Shown here piece after piece: positions 28,581 through 39,254 of a stretch of 64,000 nt of DNA (position 1 is the first letter of the stretch; every line of letters starts with the position of its first letter). Source of the DNA: Druceiella hillmani (Eukaryota; Arthropoda; Insecta; Lepidoptera; Hepialidae); NCBI GenBank assembly GCA_039881145.1, contig JAYKKI010000015.1, positions 26,340,001 to 26,404,000 of the forward strand, written 5' to 3'. The notes under the pieces are model-generated. The model searched no databases, was not told the DNA's origin, and was given only the letters and a program-made list of their open reading frames with translations. The translations under genes were made by a program, and so were the position numbers.

Positions 28581-28585
28581 AGATA

Positions 28586-28665
28586 ATATTAAAAAAAAAT
28601 AAATACACGTGAACTTGCACTACGAGAATTCCGTACACACTCTTTTAGGATAGTGCTTCTACTAA
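28586..28665 (+). repeat. 5' fragment of dispersed retroelement-like repeat
   Basis: An A-run leads into cacgtgaacttgcactacga and gaattccgtacaca, matching the head of the copies at 30219 and 48375. The rest of the element is not recognisable downstream. Confidence 0.5.
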
Positions 28666-29234
28666 TCTATTTAGAAACATATTGATATTATTTATCGACT
28701 GCATAAATATACTTCCGAATACATAATTCACAAGTGGAAAAATTTCGTGAATTTCTGAATAATTTGACGTCTAGCTAGAATCATCACTATAATTTTCTAG
28801 TAAACTTTAAATAAATTTCTAGTAAACCCATTTTTCTCCACAATTTAATTTTAATAGCTTCAGAGATGGAGAATGTACAGGTTTTTTGCAGACCTATATT
28901 CAGGAATATCTTGAATAAAATTCTGAAATAAATAATATTTGTGACCATAGAACTTGTTTTTTCGATTAGTTTATCGCAGCACCAAAAACAATTTTCTTTT
29001 GTTTATTTTGAAAAATAAAAATAACTTGTGACGTTTTCTCACTGCTGAAAGTTAACTTTGTTCAACGTTTATTACCCGATATGTAGGTATCGGTTAATCA
29101 TGTTATTTCCATGGATAGAATAACAATTTATTATGTACTATAAGCATACTCTGTATTATTTTTCTACTGTTTCTTAGAGTATCGAGGTAAAATTTCATCA
29201 TACTTTAATTAAAATTAATAAGCTCTATGATTAG

Positions 29235-29976
29235 TTTTTAGGATTCCGTATCTCAGAAGAAAAAAAGAACACTTATAAGATTACTTCGTTGTCTGTCTCT
29301 CTGTTTGTCAAGACTCTTTTTCTCAGAAAATTAATACCAAATTCATAGGTCTATGGTCAAACTTCTAAGTCAATACCATAAAAATATCTTTAGAAATACA
29401 TCCATTTGTGCCGTATATATTTTTCGACACTCGCAAATAAATCAAAACCTACAGGGTACTTTCCGTTGACTTAGAATCAAGAAATTTGGCAACAAGCAAG
29501 GTCTCACACCACAAGTAAAGGAATCCGAAAATCATTAATTTGTAATTATATCACATAAAAAATATTCTCTTTAAATATGCGCCTGTGAAAGATATATTAG
29601 GCAATATATTTTCGTTCTGGTTATTTATACTGCATATCTCGTCACTTCCAAATAAATGAAAACCTATAGGGTATATCCCGTTGACATAGAATCATGAAAT
29701 TTGGTATGCAGCAAGTCTCATAGCACAAAAAAAGGAAAAAATCTGAAAATCGTTAATTTGTATTTTTATCAAAAAATATTACTAAAATATTTTTTATAAA
29801 TACGCGCGAAAGATATGTCATGCAATATATGTTTGTTCTAAAAAATTGAAATTTTGTGAATGGATTAATAGGAGCTTTATGTACCATTTGGAATATTATT
29901 TACCATGTTTATAAATAACTACATATGTACGGAATCCTCGTAGCGCGAGTTCTACTAGTGCTTGACAGATTTTTTA
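29235..29976 (-). repeat. Dispersed retroelement-like repeat, copy 1, with internal duplication
   Basis: On the minus strand the element begins at 29976 with the head aaaaaatctgtcaagcacta..., then ggattccgtac. It ends near 29235 with a gacaaacagagagacagaca-type tract and a tail ggaatcctaaaaa. Inside, a unit of about 215 bp is tandemly duplicated: aaaacct(a)agggta...ccgttgac...gaatca.gaaatttgg occurs at about 29444 and again at 29659. Head and tail match a repeat type common in insect genomes. No protein is encoded. Confidence 0.7.
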
Positions 29977-30218
29977 TATGTAACAAATAAAACAATACAA
30001 ATTGGAAAAATTCTCAACTTCTGTTTTTAATATACATGTCTTTAGCCATTTATTGGAAATAAATTTTGATCGTATTTAGAAGTGTAGGTAATGTTTAACT
30101 TTCACAACATATTTTTAATAAAATTGTATTACGCATTTCTACAAAAGTTGTAAAAAATAACGTTTAAATTTCCGAATCTACCAAGGATACTTCTTATTAT
30201 GGTTCCATAGTCAAATGG

Positions 30219-30766
30219 AAAAAACCTGTCAAGTACGAGTGGAACTCACACTGCGAGGGAACCGTATATATTTAGGCATTTATAAACATTTAATGGTACA
30301 TTATGTTCCTATCAATCTATTTATAAAATTTTAATTTTATAGAAACGAAACATATTGGCTACTATATATTTCACAGGCGCAAATTTAACAACAATTTTTT
30401 TGGGATGTAATCATAAATTATCGATTTTCCGATTGCTTTATTTAATTTTGCTGTAAAGCCTTTTTTCTTGACAAATTTCATGATTCTATGTCAACTGAAA
30501 AAACCCATTAGTTTTTTATTTATTTCCGAGCGTTAAAATATGCAGCATAAATGACTTTATTTTTAGGATTCTTCTTCATTGCGTTGACTTAGAAACTTGG
30601 TTTTATTACATCTCCAAGAGGTTAAAGACCTAAAAATTTCGTATTAATTTTAACCTGATACTTCCATGAGTTCCTGAGAAAAAGGGGCTTGACAGACCGA
30701 CAGACGAACGATGAAACGATTGTATGATGGTTTTTTTTTTCCCTTTTAAGGAACGGAACTCTAAAT
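30219..30766 (+). repeat. Dispersed retroelement-like repeat, copy 2
   Basis: Same element as copy 1 in the opposite orientation. The head is aaaaaacctgtcaagtacga followed by gagggaaccgta, the body includes gacaaatttcatgattctatg, and the 3' end has gacagaccgacagacgaac, a T-run and ggaacggaactctaaa. Copies 1 and 2 face each other head to head, about 240 bp apart. At about 550 bp it has one body unit where copy 1 has two. Confidence 0.7.
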
Positions 30767-31745
30767 AAACCGAAATCTTTTTAATTTGATCAAGTATGTA
30801 TCTCATACTCTGATAACACTTTCATTTTAAGGCTGATTATGATAAAATTACTACAGGAAAATGTAGTTAAGTTACTTGAACACAAATAATTTTTTTTCAT
30901 TTCCGTACATCGAACATAAGTTTTTTTTTATTTTATGGACAACATCGAGTACAGAAATGTTTAAAGGATCTTTTAAAATGAAATGGAAAATGTCTCGAAA
31001 TTAGTCTTCAAAACAGTTTGCAGTTTTTCCGCTGCCCAACATTATATGAACAATTTGAAAAAGACAAACGGCACTTCATAAGTACTTCAAATTGTTTCGA
31101 TAACTTCCATTAATATTTAGAAAAATATTTTATTTCTTACGCCTGTTAAAGATGCAATAATAATGACAAATTATAAAAGGTTAATAAAATGAAACGCAAA
31201 TATAATATTAATTAATTCATAAATATAAAATTATTATAAATAAGGAGAAATAGAAAAAAAAAATTATGGTACCAATGTTCAAACTTTCCAACAGCGGATT
31301 GTTTTTCAATGGTTTTACTTTTTATTCTCAGCCACTAAACAAAGACGGTGGCTGCCGCCGCTTTAATTAATAAAGCGATATCATTCAAGCCAATATTAAA
31401 ACTAGATGCTTTCTTACATATTATGCGATAATTAACACAAGTATCTATCATATATTAGTTAAGCGCTGTTGAACAATATACAACTTATATATACATACAT
31501 AAATCTCCATACATCATTACCACAACAGTAGCACGTACATCGCTTTTTAACCTGACGAGGATGCCATTTAATATTCACCTGCAAATTAACCTGCATCCAT
31601 ACAAATATATCGTAATACTCGCTAACTACATAAACAATATTATGTCCGTTAATGCTTCCCTACGTGAAATGCAGGCTTCCGACTAGTATTGCCGTCGCAT
31701 CGGCCCTTTATTATCGATTCTCATGTATTTCAAATGGACTTGACC
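30767..31745. other. AT-rich DNA, no gene seen
   Basis: Nothing beyond AT-rich background and short A or T runs. Confidence 0.55.
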
Positions 31746-31748
31746 AAT

Positions 31749-32015
31749 TCACATTCTGACCCCACGTTTAATCAATTCAGAACCTGGATATGTTGCGGGT
31801 AAAAACTTTGCCGTAAGGATAATTTGACCTCGTTTATTACATGTGTAAACCTGAGGCATTTCTCGATGATCTGCCACATGATGCACAATATTTGATCTAA
31901 CTCTAGAAGTGTTCTCAGTACTTTCATACATAGAATGAGAAATAACAGGAAATAAACACGACTCGTTGCGTGGTATAAGAATTATATCTTTTTCTCGATA
32001 AAGACTCCGGTTTTC
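31749..32015 (-). pseudogene. OTU-type cysteine protease-like remnant (domain fragment)
   Basis: The minus-strand frame runs from just after a TAA (32016-32018) to a TGA (31749-31751), 88 codons with no ATG in the first 36. It reads NRSLYREKDIILIPRNESC, then LFPVISHSMYESTENTSR and VRSNIVHHVADH. This matches the start of OTU-domain proteases, where a P-R-D-G-N-C-L-F-R motif with the catalytic Cys is followed by a helix of the AISxxLYGTE kind and an R-xx-IV-xx-I/V helix. Here the Cys is kept, but Asp, Gly and Asn before it are replaced by Asn, Glu and Ser. The later half, with the catalytic His, is not recognisable; the last 45 residues (QVYTCNKRGQIILTAKFL...) fit no family I know. OTU domains occur in host deubiquitinases and in proteins encoded by large insect transposable elements. 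A poly-T and AAG acceptor-like sequence precedes the frame, so a real exon is not excluded. Confidence 0.5.
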
Positions 32016-32018
32016 TTA

Positions 32019-34040
32019 AAAACAATATTTCTCGATAAAACCCTGCATCATAAAAACAAAATTATTTTTACCGAAACCGAAGTTTTTATAGAAATGTAAA
32101 TTTTTTTTATAATATAAATTTTCTCATTCAATAATATAAATTTTCTCATCAAAGGAAATACATTTTTTAAAGCCAGAATTTTAGTTTTAAGAAGCAAATT
32201 GCTGTTGCAATTATAAAACGTCGTATGTAACGAAAATATACCCATAAAAATCACCAACATGTAGTAATATAAAACAATATCATAGTGAATTTTTATAACT
32301 ATAGAAGTACTGAGCCAATTTTAATACTGAATATTTAACAAAATTAATTTGTCGCCTTTTACATTTAGTGTCTAAACAAATAGGCAACACGAAATAAAAA
32401 AAAGTCAACTTAGAATAGCGACAATAAAGTAAATTGTTGAACAATTCTCAATATTGATGCTGATCGGATCAAAAATTTACATTAGTACGTACAACACGAT
32501 ACTCCGCAAGAGTATAAAGCATTACCAAAAATTGACAAAAGAAAAAACAAAGAAAATAATAACATTTCTAATGCATTAGAAATAAATGGATTTTGAATTG
32601 ATTTTCCTAAGACAAATGTGAAAGCGTTCAAAAGAAGCGAAGAAAGTTTCCTGACTGTACTATCTAAGCCATGAAATAAAAATAGTCGTTAGGCGAGATG
32701 GCAAAGTATGGAAATATATATCATATTTAGATGTAAAAATAATAGATTTCCCTCTAATCGACGATTGAATTAATTTATGCCAAAATTAGTGATATTTGTT
32801 TAATCAATGAAATATTCATAATATTTTGTGGAAATTTCATTATTATGTAAACTTCGTAACTTGGTATATTTTCATCTGGTAAGCTATTTATGTGTAAATT
32901 TTAGAAAAATAATAAAAATATTATATATAAATATATATAAATATATATATAAATATATATATTACGAAAACACTCTTATTTCAATAATCCTGTTTTGAAA
33001 CGAAGCGGGGAAATGGCAAATTCTTAAAAAATATATTATCAACACACATTGTGGTTTTTTCGCCTCTTGGCAAATAGGTTAGCGGTACGAAAGTTAGTTG
33101 CAAAAGGAAATGTCTTTTTATTCCATTTGAAAAATAAATATAATTCATGTGGAATATTTTTGTAGCGTCTCTGCAGGAGGAAATATGTCGGGAGAAATTT
33201 TCGCTTCATTCGCTAATATTTTTCTTTTATTTTGAGTTCTTAACCAAGTTGAGATAAAAGGTTTGTAGAAATGAAAATATTAGCACTTTATATAATTTAG
33301 TGGTATACCGTACATATGTGGTAAGCGTTATTGACTGTTTTATAAAAAGTAGCTAGAACTGTGATATTTGTACTTTTCGGGTATACGAAAAGAGCAATAT
33401 ATTTATCGATAGTTCATTGCCTATTAACCTAATTTTTTTGCGCAAAGATTAATCATGTCTAACGATAAATACTGAATTATCTTATTTTAAGTTAGAATTT
33501 TCGTTTTATTTATTTAAAGATGCAGGTAAGTTTCAAACAATTTTATAAAATTCGTGATATCACAGTTCGGTATAAAGCCAAAATAATTCCCTTTTCAGTT
33601 TGAATAATCGTAATAAGGTAACCGTAATAATTAACTGAATATAAACTATGTATAAGGCTACTCTGTTCACCTGAATTGCTATAAATCGTCTAGTTGATGA
33701 AAGTTTGATATAAACTTGATGTCGTATGGACGGGTGTAAACTTTGGTTAGAAAACAAAACACTTTCCTTGTTTTAATACGGTCATGTATCATGAATACCC
33801 ATTCTTGCTCGCTGGTGAAATGGTATGAAAATTCTCAATTTGAAAATATGGCATGATATAAATATTTTTATATCTCAATTCCTAAAAAAAATTATAATTT
33901 TCGTTAATACCTAATTACCTAATTACCATTAATGAAAGATAAGGACATCGATAATAGAATAATCTGACCAATTTTAATTTTATTGACCGCTAAGATATAA
34001 GCAATCTTAAATTTAAATGTGACAATTTCAAAATTTTTTT
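32019..34040. other. AT-rich DNA, no gene seen
   Basis: Includes a short ATATAA-type low-complexity stretch at 32920-32965. A 70-codon minus-strand frame at 32048-32260 and a 65-codon one at 33560-33757 show no motif. Confidence 0.55.
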
Positions 34041-34191
34041 GAATATATTTGGCGTTAATTTTGTAGAAATTCATTATTGACAATTAAATGAAACTACGTG
34101 ATGTAGTATTATTTCTACTTTCTTTAAGTTCTTTACCACGATCTAGGTTTCATTGTATTACAACATTTGCAGGTGGGCTATTAGCAAAGAT
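34041..34191 (+). repeat. Dispersed 151 bp repeat, copy B
   Basis: Aligns without gaps to 36888-37038 over 151 bp with about 15 differences. Both begin gaatatatttggcgt and end ttagcaaagat. On the minus strand it contains gatgttgtaatacaa... followed by gaaaccta, a hairpin-like arrangement seen near the 3' ends of some retroelements. Function unknown. Confidence 0.85.
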
Positions 34192-34230
34192 ATATTTTTT
34201 GCTAATAGCCTGATATCTTTGCTATTAGCG
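34177..34230. repeat. Inverted repeat at the end of copy B
   Basis: gctattagcaaagata and tatctttgctattagc are inverted with two mismatches, with a third gctaatagc between them, making a small fold-back at the right edge of the 151 bp repeat. Confidence 0.7.
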
Positions 34231-34673
34231 GAAATTGCCTTTTTCTGGGAAATTAATACTTAAATTTGGAAGACTTTATTTACAGGCATTAAATTTCAAA
34301 ACTATTTTTCCAATAGTTTAATCGAATTATTTAACTAACAAAATGACTGAATCATTCCAGTTTGAAAGTGTATGGACACTGTAGTATAAATGCAACTTCA
34401 AAAAGTTATTTTTTTATTCCAATTTAAAGTATTAAATAGCTAAGCTTAGTAAGGTAGGAACGCTTTCAACAATTTTCAAGCTTTCATTAATCATTTTAAC
34501 GCAATATTAAAAGTAAGATATTTGCGATATTTTTAAACTGCATTGATTTCCTATATTAATGCATCAAATATAGAATAAAATAGTTCTCAAAACAATATTT
34601 ATCAAAATAAAATTAACTATTATGGAGCTAACATAAGTGTCGTGGGCGTATAGGTAGGAATATAGTTCAGGAC

Positions 34674-34816
<143 letters not shown>

Positions 34817-35356
34817 CACACATCTGTACACACACATACATATACACATATATATTTACATTTACCTGAATGTACGTACATTACCGTGAATATAGTATCT
34901 GGAACCACGGTCGACATATCTTCCGTACCTCGAATGTAAAAGTTGAGATCTCCACAATTTTATTATATTTTATCATTCATTATTATATTTTACTGATTTG
35001 ATTTTTTTTGAGAGTCTGATTACTTTTATATGATCGACTGAAATGTTCTTGGAGTATGATTTTAAGCGGTCGTTACAAAATTTAAATTTGGGAAAAACTT
35101 GTGGAATTTAGTTAAAATATATAAGGTGTTGAAATATTTTAGTTAAAGTTCACGAAATGTAATATTGCTCGATATATTTATATAAACAGAGAAAAAATGA
35201 CAATAAATTCTTTTGTTTATAAAAAAGGTAGCCTTATTTGAATAAGTTGACCGAGGACAACACTTTCGGTGTGAAAATATTTGCACCTCTTTCTGCCTCA
35301 TGTTAAGTAGGTTAGTAGAACAAATCTTAGTTGTGAAGGTTACCTAAAAAATTAAC

Positions 35357-35358
<2 letters not shown>

Positions 35359-35401
<43 letters not shown>
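35359..35401. repeat. (TA)n microsatellite
   Basis: Pure TA array after a T-run. Confidence 0.95.
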
Positions 35402-35404
<3 letters not shown>

Positions 35405-35499
35405 TTGTACATTTACAGTGGCTTTTTTAAATTTATATAAATTAACTTCTTTTTGTTTTCACTTATTTTACTGCCAAAAAACAGGTGAGTTAAAAAAAT

Positions 35500-35795
35500 T
35501 GGTTGTCTCTAAAGTCGCTTTAGGGACGATAGTTTTTCGTGATAACGTCATAAAGAAACATTGATGAAAAATTGCATACTTTTATGAACTAAATTGAATT
35601 AAACTATTCGAACTACTAGCTGTGACGTCAGGCGAGAAGAGAGATAAATTCCGAAGCTTGTGCCGATCGTGCCTCTCTATCACTTGTTCCGCGCTTTCGC
35701 TTGCACGCTCAGACTCAGGCGGAACGTGACACTTTTTCATGCATGCAGCCGGTGTTAATCGATTTATAAGACGTTATCACGTCAAAATTTTTGAT
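35500..35795. mobile_element. GC-rich MITE-like element with CGTGATAACGTC inverted ends
   Basis: The 12 bp cgtgataacgtc occurs at 35538-35549 and in inverted orientation at 35770-35781, each with similar A/T-rich flanks (gtttttcgtgataacgtcat against ttttgacgtgataacgtctt). The interior is strikingly GC-rich for this window and includes tgacgtca, a CRE-like palindrome (35623-35630), and gttccgcgctttcgcttgca. Upstream, ctaaagtcgctttag is a small stem-loop that may mark the outer end. No protein is encoded. The composition change and paired ends point to a non-autonomous DNA element; the family is not certain. Confidence 0.55.
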
Positions 35796-36279
35796 GAAAA
35801 TATAGACAAATAAAGAGAATGCGCATTTTACTTACATTCTTATCACACATCTTTGGTGAGCAGTATCGGTGTTAACACAACATAATCTTAAAAAAACATT
35901 TTTCATGAAATACATCTCGTAAAAATAAAAAAAATTGAAGTATTTTCTAAATAATACTGACATCGACACACTACAGTAAAACAAATGTTTTCCTCTATTA
36001 TAAGCCAAATTCAATGCACATTACTATTTATCAGCTACTGTCTATACGCGAACTACCTCATCCTGATTATATGTGTCAATGGGATTTAGACATTTGGCCT
36101 GATAGTTTTAAAATGAACCTGTTAAGTACAAGTACGACTTGTATTACGACAGTTTCTTACATTCTTGTGGGCATATATAATTGTAAACTTAAAGAGTATA
36201 TACTATTTCTATGAAACTATTTACAAATATTGTTCTTGTTTTAACTGTGTAAATATATTGAAAGGTATGTTAATCTATC

Positions 36280-36618
36280 CCGGATATGATAAAAAGAACG
36301 TGATCAGCTACAACTTTTTCATTTATTAATATAAGTTGACTAAAATTATATAATACGTACTTTGCATTGAAGTGCTACAAAATCAAAAAGTCACAGGGGG
36401 CAGATACCGCAAAACGATTTGATGATTTCAAGTCAGGCGAGAAAGACACTGTACTGATACCAGATATGGTAAAAATAACGTGATCGCCTACACCTTTTTA
36501 ATTGATTAACGTAAGTTTACCAAAATTATGTAATACATACCTTACATTGAAATACTACAAAATCAGAAAGTACAAGGGGCGGATACCACAATATGCTTTG
36601 AAGATTTCATGTCTCGGT
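36280..36618 (+). repeat. ~180 bp tandem duplication
   Basis: Two head-to-tail copies with a period of 179-180 bp: gatatgataaaaagaacgtg at 36283 and gatatggtaaaaataacgtg at 36463, each followed by ...ctacaaaatca.aaagt and gcggataccrcaa-like sequence, ending gatttca. Many point differences indicate an old duplication. Part of a larger satellite is possible but no third copy is seen. Confidence 0.85.
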
Positions 36619-36887
36619 AGGAACCGTACCAGAAATATTCAATTCAATTTTAAAATATCTTTTCTATAACATCCCACTCGGTGAGGCAGTTAGAAAACGA
36701 CGGATCTGGCGAACACTCCCCTGAACCAAACATTCATTAATATAAGGCAATATGTGAACTACTTTAATAAGAATGTGACACAATAATTTATTAATTCTAA
36801 ACCAAACTACCTTTTAGTACATCACAAAAATGGTTGAACGATTTCGAATTTATCCGAGTTACACCAGATAATAATAATGTTTATATT

Positions 36888-37038
36888 GAATATATTTGGC
36901 GTCAATTTTGTAGCAATTCATTATTCACAATTAAATGCAACTACATGATGTAGTATTATTTCTGCTGTCTTTAATTTCTTTACCATGACCTAGGTTTCGT
37001 TGTATTACAACATCTTCGGGTGGGATATTAGCAAAGAT
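36888..37038 (+). repeat. Dispersed 151 bp repeat, copy C
   Basis: Matches copy B at about 90% over exactly the same 151 bp, in the same orientation, with the same first and last bases. The sharp shared boundaries indicate a discrete repeat rather than a local duplication. Confidence 0.85.
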
Positions 37039-37355
37039 TCAATCTTCTAATCTGTTTATTTTGTAAACATGCTTGTATTTGCAAATGTATAGACATACAT
37101 ATAACATATACACACACTCCGATTTGATTCGTCCTTATTTCCTAATATTTTCTTTGAAAACACCTTTTTCGCCTTACTTACATTGGCCCCTTCCTGAATG
37201 CTAACGCAGTAGTTTCATAATTATTATGATAAGTTTGAGGATTAAAAAGCAGCAATTTTTTTTTCATTTCTAATTATATTCTCAAATTTAACCTATGACT
37301 TTTCAATTTCATCATAATTGATCTTAAACTGGAAGAGTTAGGATGCTTTGATATA

Positions 37356-37428
37356 TGGACAGAGAAAAGGACAGACATTATAAAATGATAAGGCTCCTTT
37401 TTTCCTCGTATCGCTATGGAATCCAATA
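37356..37428 (+). repeat. 3' end of dispersed retroelement-like repeat
   Basis: ggacagagaaaaggacagac, ataaggctcc, a T-run and atcgctatggaatccaata follow the order of the 3' end of the copy at 30660-30766. Only the tail is recognisable. Confidence 0.55.
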
Positions 37429-37961
37429 GACTTAATTTATAGCACCTCAAAAAATATTATTTTTCAATATCTCAAAATTTTATTCGTTAGAAAATTACAA
37501 CTATAACTAGGCATATATATTTAAATAATCTTAACTTTAAGATTTACTAAAATAAGAATTCTTTCTAACAAAAATATTTCAATAAATTATGCATGTAAAT
37601 TCTTTTCTATCTTTGTAAGTTATAAAAATTTTACTTCAAATCACTTAAAACATTTTCAATTGGCCTAGAATTTTGATAAGGATCCTGCTTTTGTGACTAT
37701 TCTATGACATACACAAATAATGACATGTGTCCTATTGTAATAATATAAAATTTTATGTTAATGTATATCTAACTGTTCAAAAATTATCTTTTCTTTTGGT
37801 TTACCCGCATTCAACAAAAATTTCCTTACTCCTTTCAGATCTGAAATGAAAACACATAACAACCGAATGTAAAATAGTACAGCGTATAAAAAACTGAACA
37901 TTACAATATAGCACAATAACAATATAAGCTTGAATTGAAAATATTTAACATCATTTCTAGA

Positions 37962-38240
37962 CTACTAGCTTTAGTCCGCGGCTTCGCTCGCGTAGACGAT
38001 TCGTTTTCTATAATTCAGTATAATTTTTAATTACTTCAAAAAGGAGGTTACAAATTCGACCTAAATGTATTTAATATTTTTAAATATGTTAATCTTTTAA
38101 GGTTTCCAAACAAATGCACAAAATTTCAAAAATTTATGAATATTTGTCCATATGTTTATCCATGCATTTCTCAGAAACTACCAATCAAATTACAATTATT
38201 CTATTTTTATCGACTTAAGTATCTTTCAACTTAGAGAATA
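37962..38240 (+). repeat. Dispersed repeat with CCGCGGCTTCGCTCGCG head
   Basis: The head actagctttagtccgcggct followed by tcgctcgcgtagac is a phrase common at the ends of dispersed repeats in many insect genomes. About 140 bp on, gtccatatgtttatccatgc and atttctcagaaactaccaat resemble the tails of the same kind of repeat. No protein is encoded. Confidence 0.55.
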
Positions 38241-39195
38241 GTAAAAATCCGGTTTGTAGTTTAAACATAAATAAAAAGTCGGTTTTATTTTTATTAAATT
38301 ACTACTTACTAGTATGTTGTTAACACTATTGTTTATCTATATTTCAACGAACTCTACAAACAATGTCTACCTAGTTTACGCAAATAAAGTACCAGAGAGG
38401 AAGTTAGAATTTAATACAGTACTTCGTGCACCACATTGGTGGTTGTACTGTCTAGTGCTAAAATTATGTTAGAATGCCTACCACATTTTATAACTGACCC
38501 TAATATATATTAATCGACGTTGCGCAACCGACTCTAAGGGAAAATTGTATTCCCTTGAATTCAAAAACATATTAATAGGATATAAGCAATATTACCGGTA
38601 GGAGAACCGTTCCTCCCTCCCTGCCCCAGTACAGCCAGTGAACCCAGTGGTACCTAAAAATTTACAATAGAAATATTTTTCCCTTGTAAGCTTAGCTACC
38701 AATTATTACATTATTTGTATTGAAAATACTAATACTAAATTTGAAGTAAAAAATACCATAACAATTTTCATCCCATGCAAATGTAGCAACCACTTTTACC
38801 TCCTTAGGGACTGAATATCGGAATATGTCTGAACGATTGTTAAATTATTTGTATTTCAAAGCATTAATACAATTTTTTAATGAATGGACCGGTACAGGTA
38901 AACCACTAAGTAAACAAAATTTACACAAGCTACCGAATACTAATGTTATTATCTCCATACCACAAATCTGAATGCGTACATTTGCATAAAGTAGGATTTT
39001 TACGTAACTAAAGATTATGTTATCAAAAAGTTAAATGTGGATATTTCTATTTTACCTCTATTGTTCTGTTTTTAAATAGATAATAAAACTCAACTTTATC
39101 TACAGAAATTTCAACTAACAACGAATAAGACGTATAAACTGTGAATAATGCGATGTTTATATATTTTAAGTTATATGTTTTTTAATATATATTTT
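38241..39195. other. AT-rich DNA, no gene seen
   Basis: Background only; a slightly GC-richer patch at 38590-38650 has no open frame of note. Confidence 0.55.
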
Positions 39196-39199
39196 GTAA

Positions 39200-39254
39200 A
39201 TATATTTATAAAGTTAAGAAATATTTCGCATATTTCTTAACTTTATAAATATAT
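39200..39254. repeat. Perfect 25 bp hairpin
   Basis: Arms 39200-39224 and 39230-39254 are perfect reverse complements across a 5 nt loop (ttcgc). The core ttataaagttaagaaatat shares ttaagaaatat with the palindrome at 3477, which may be coincidence. Confidence 0.85.
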
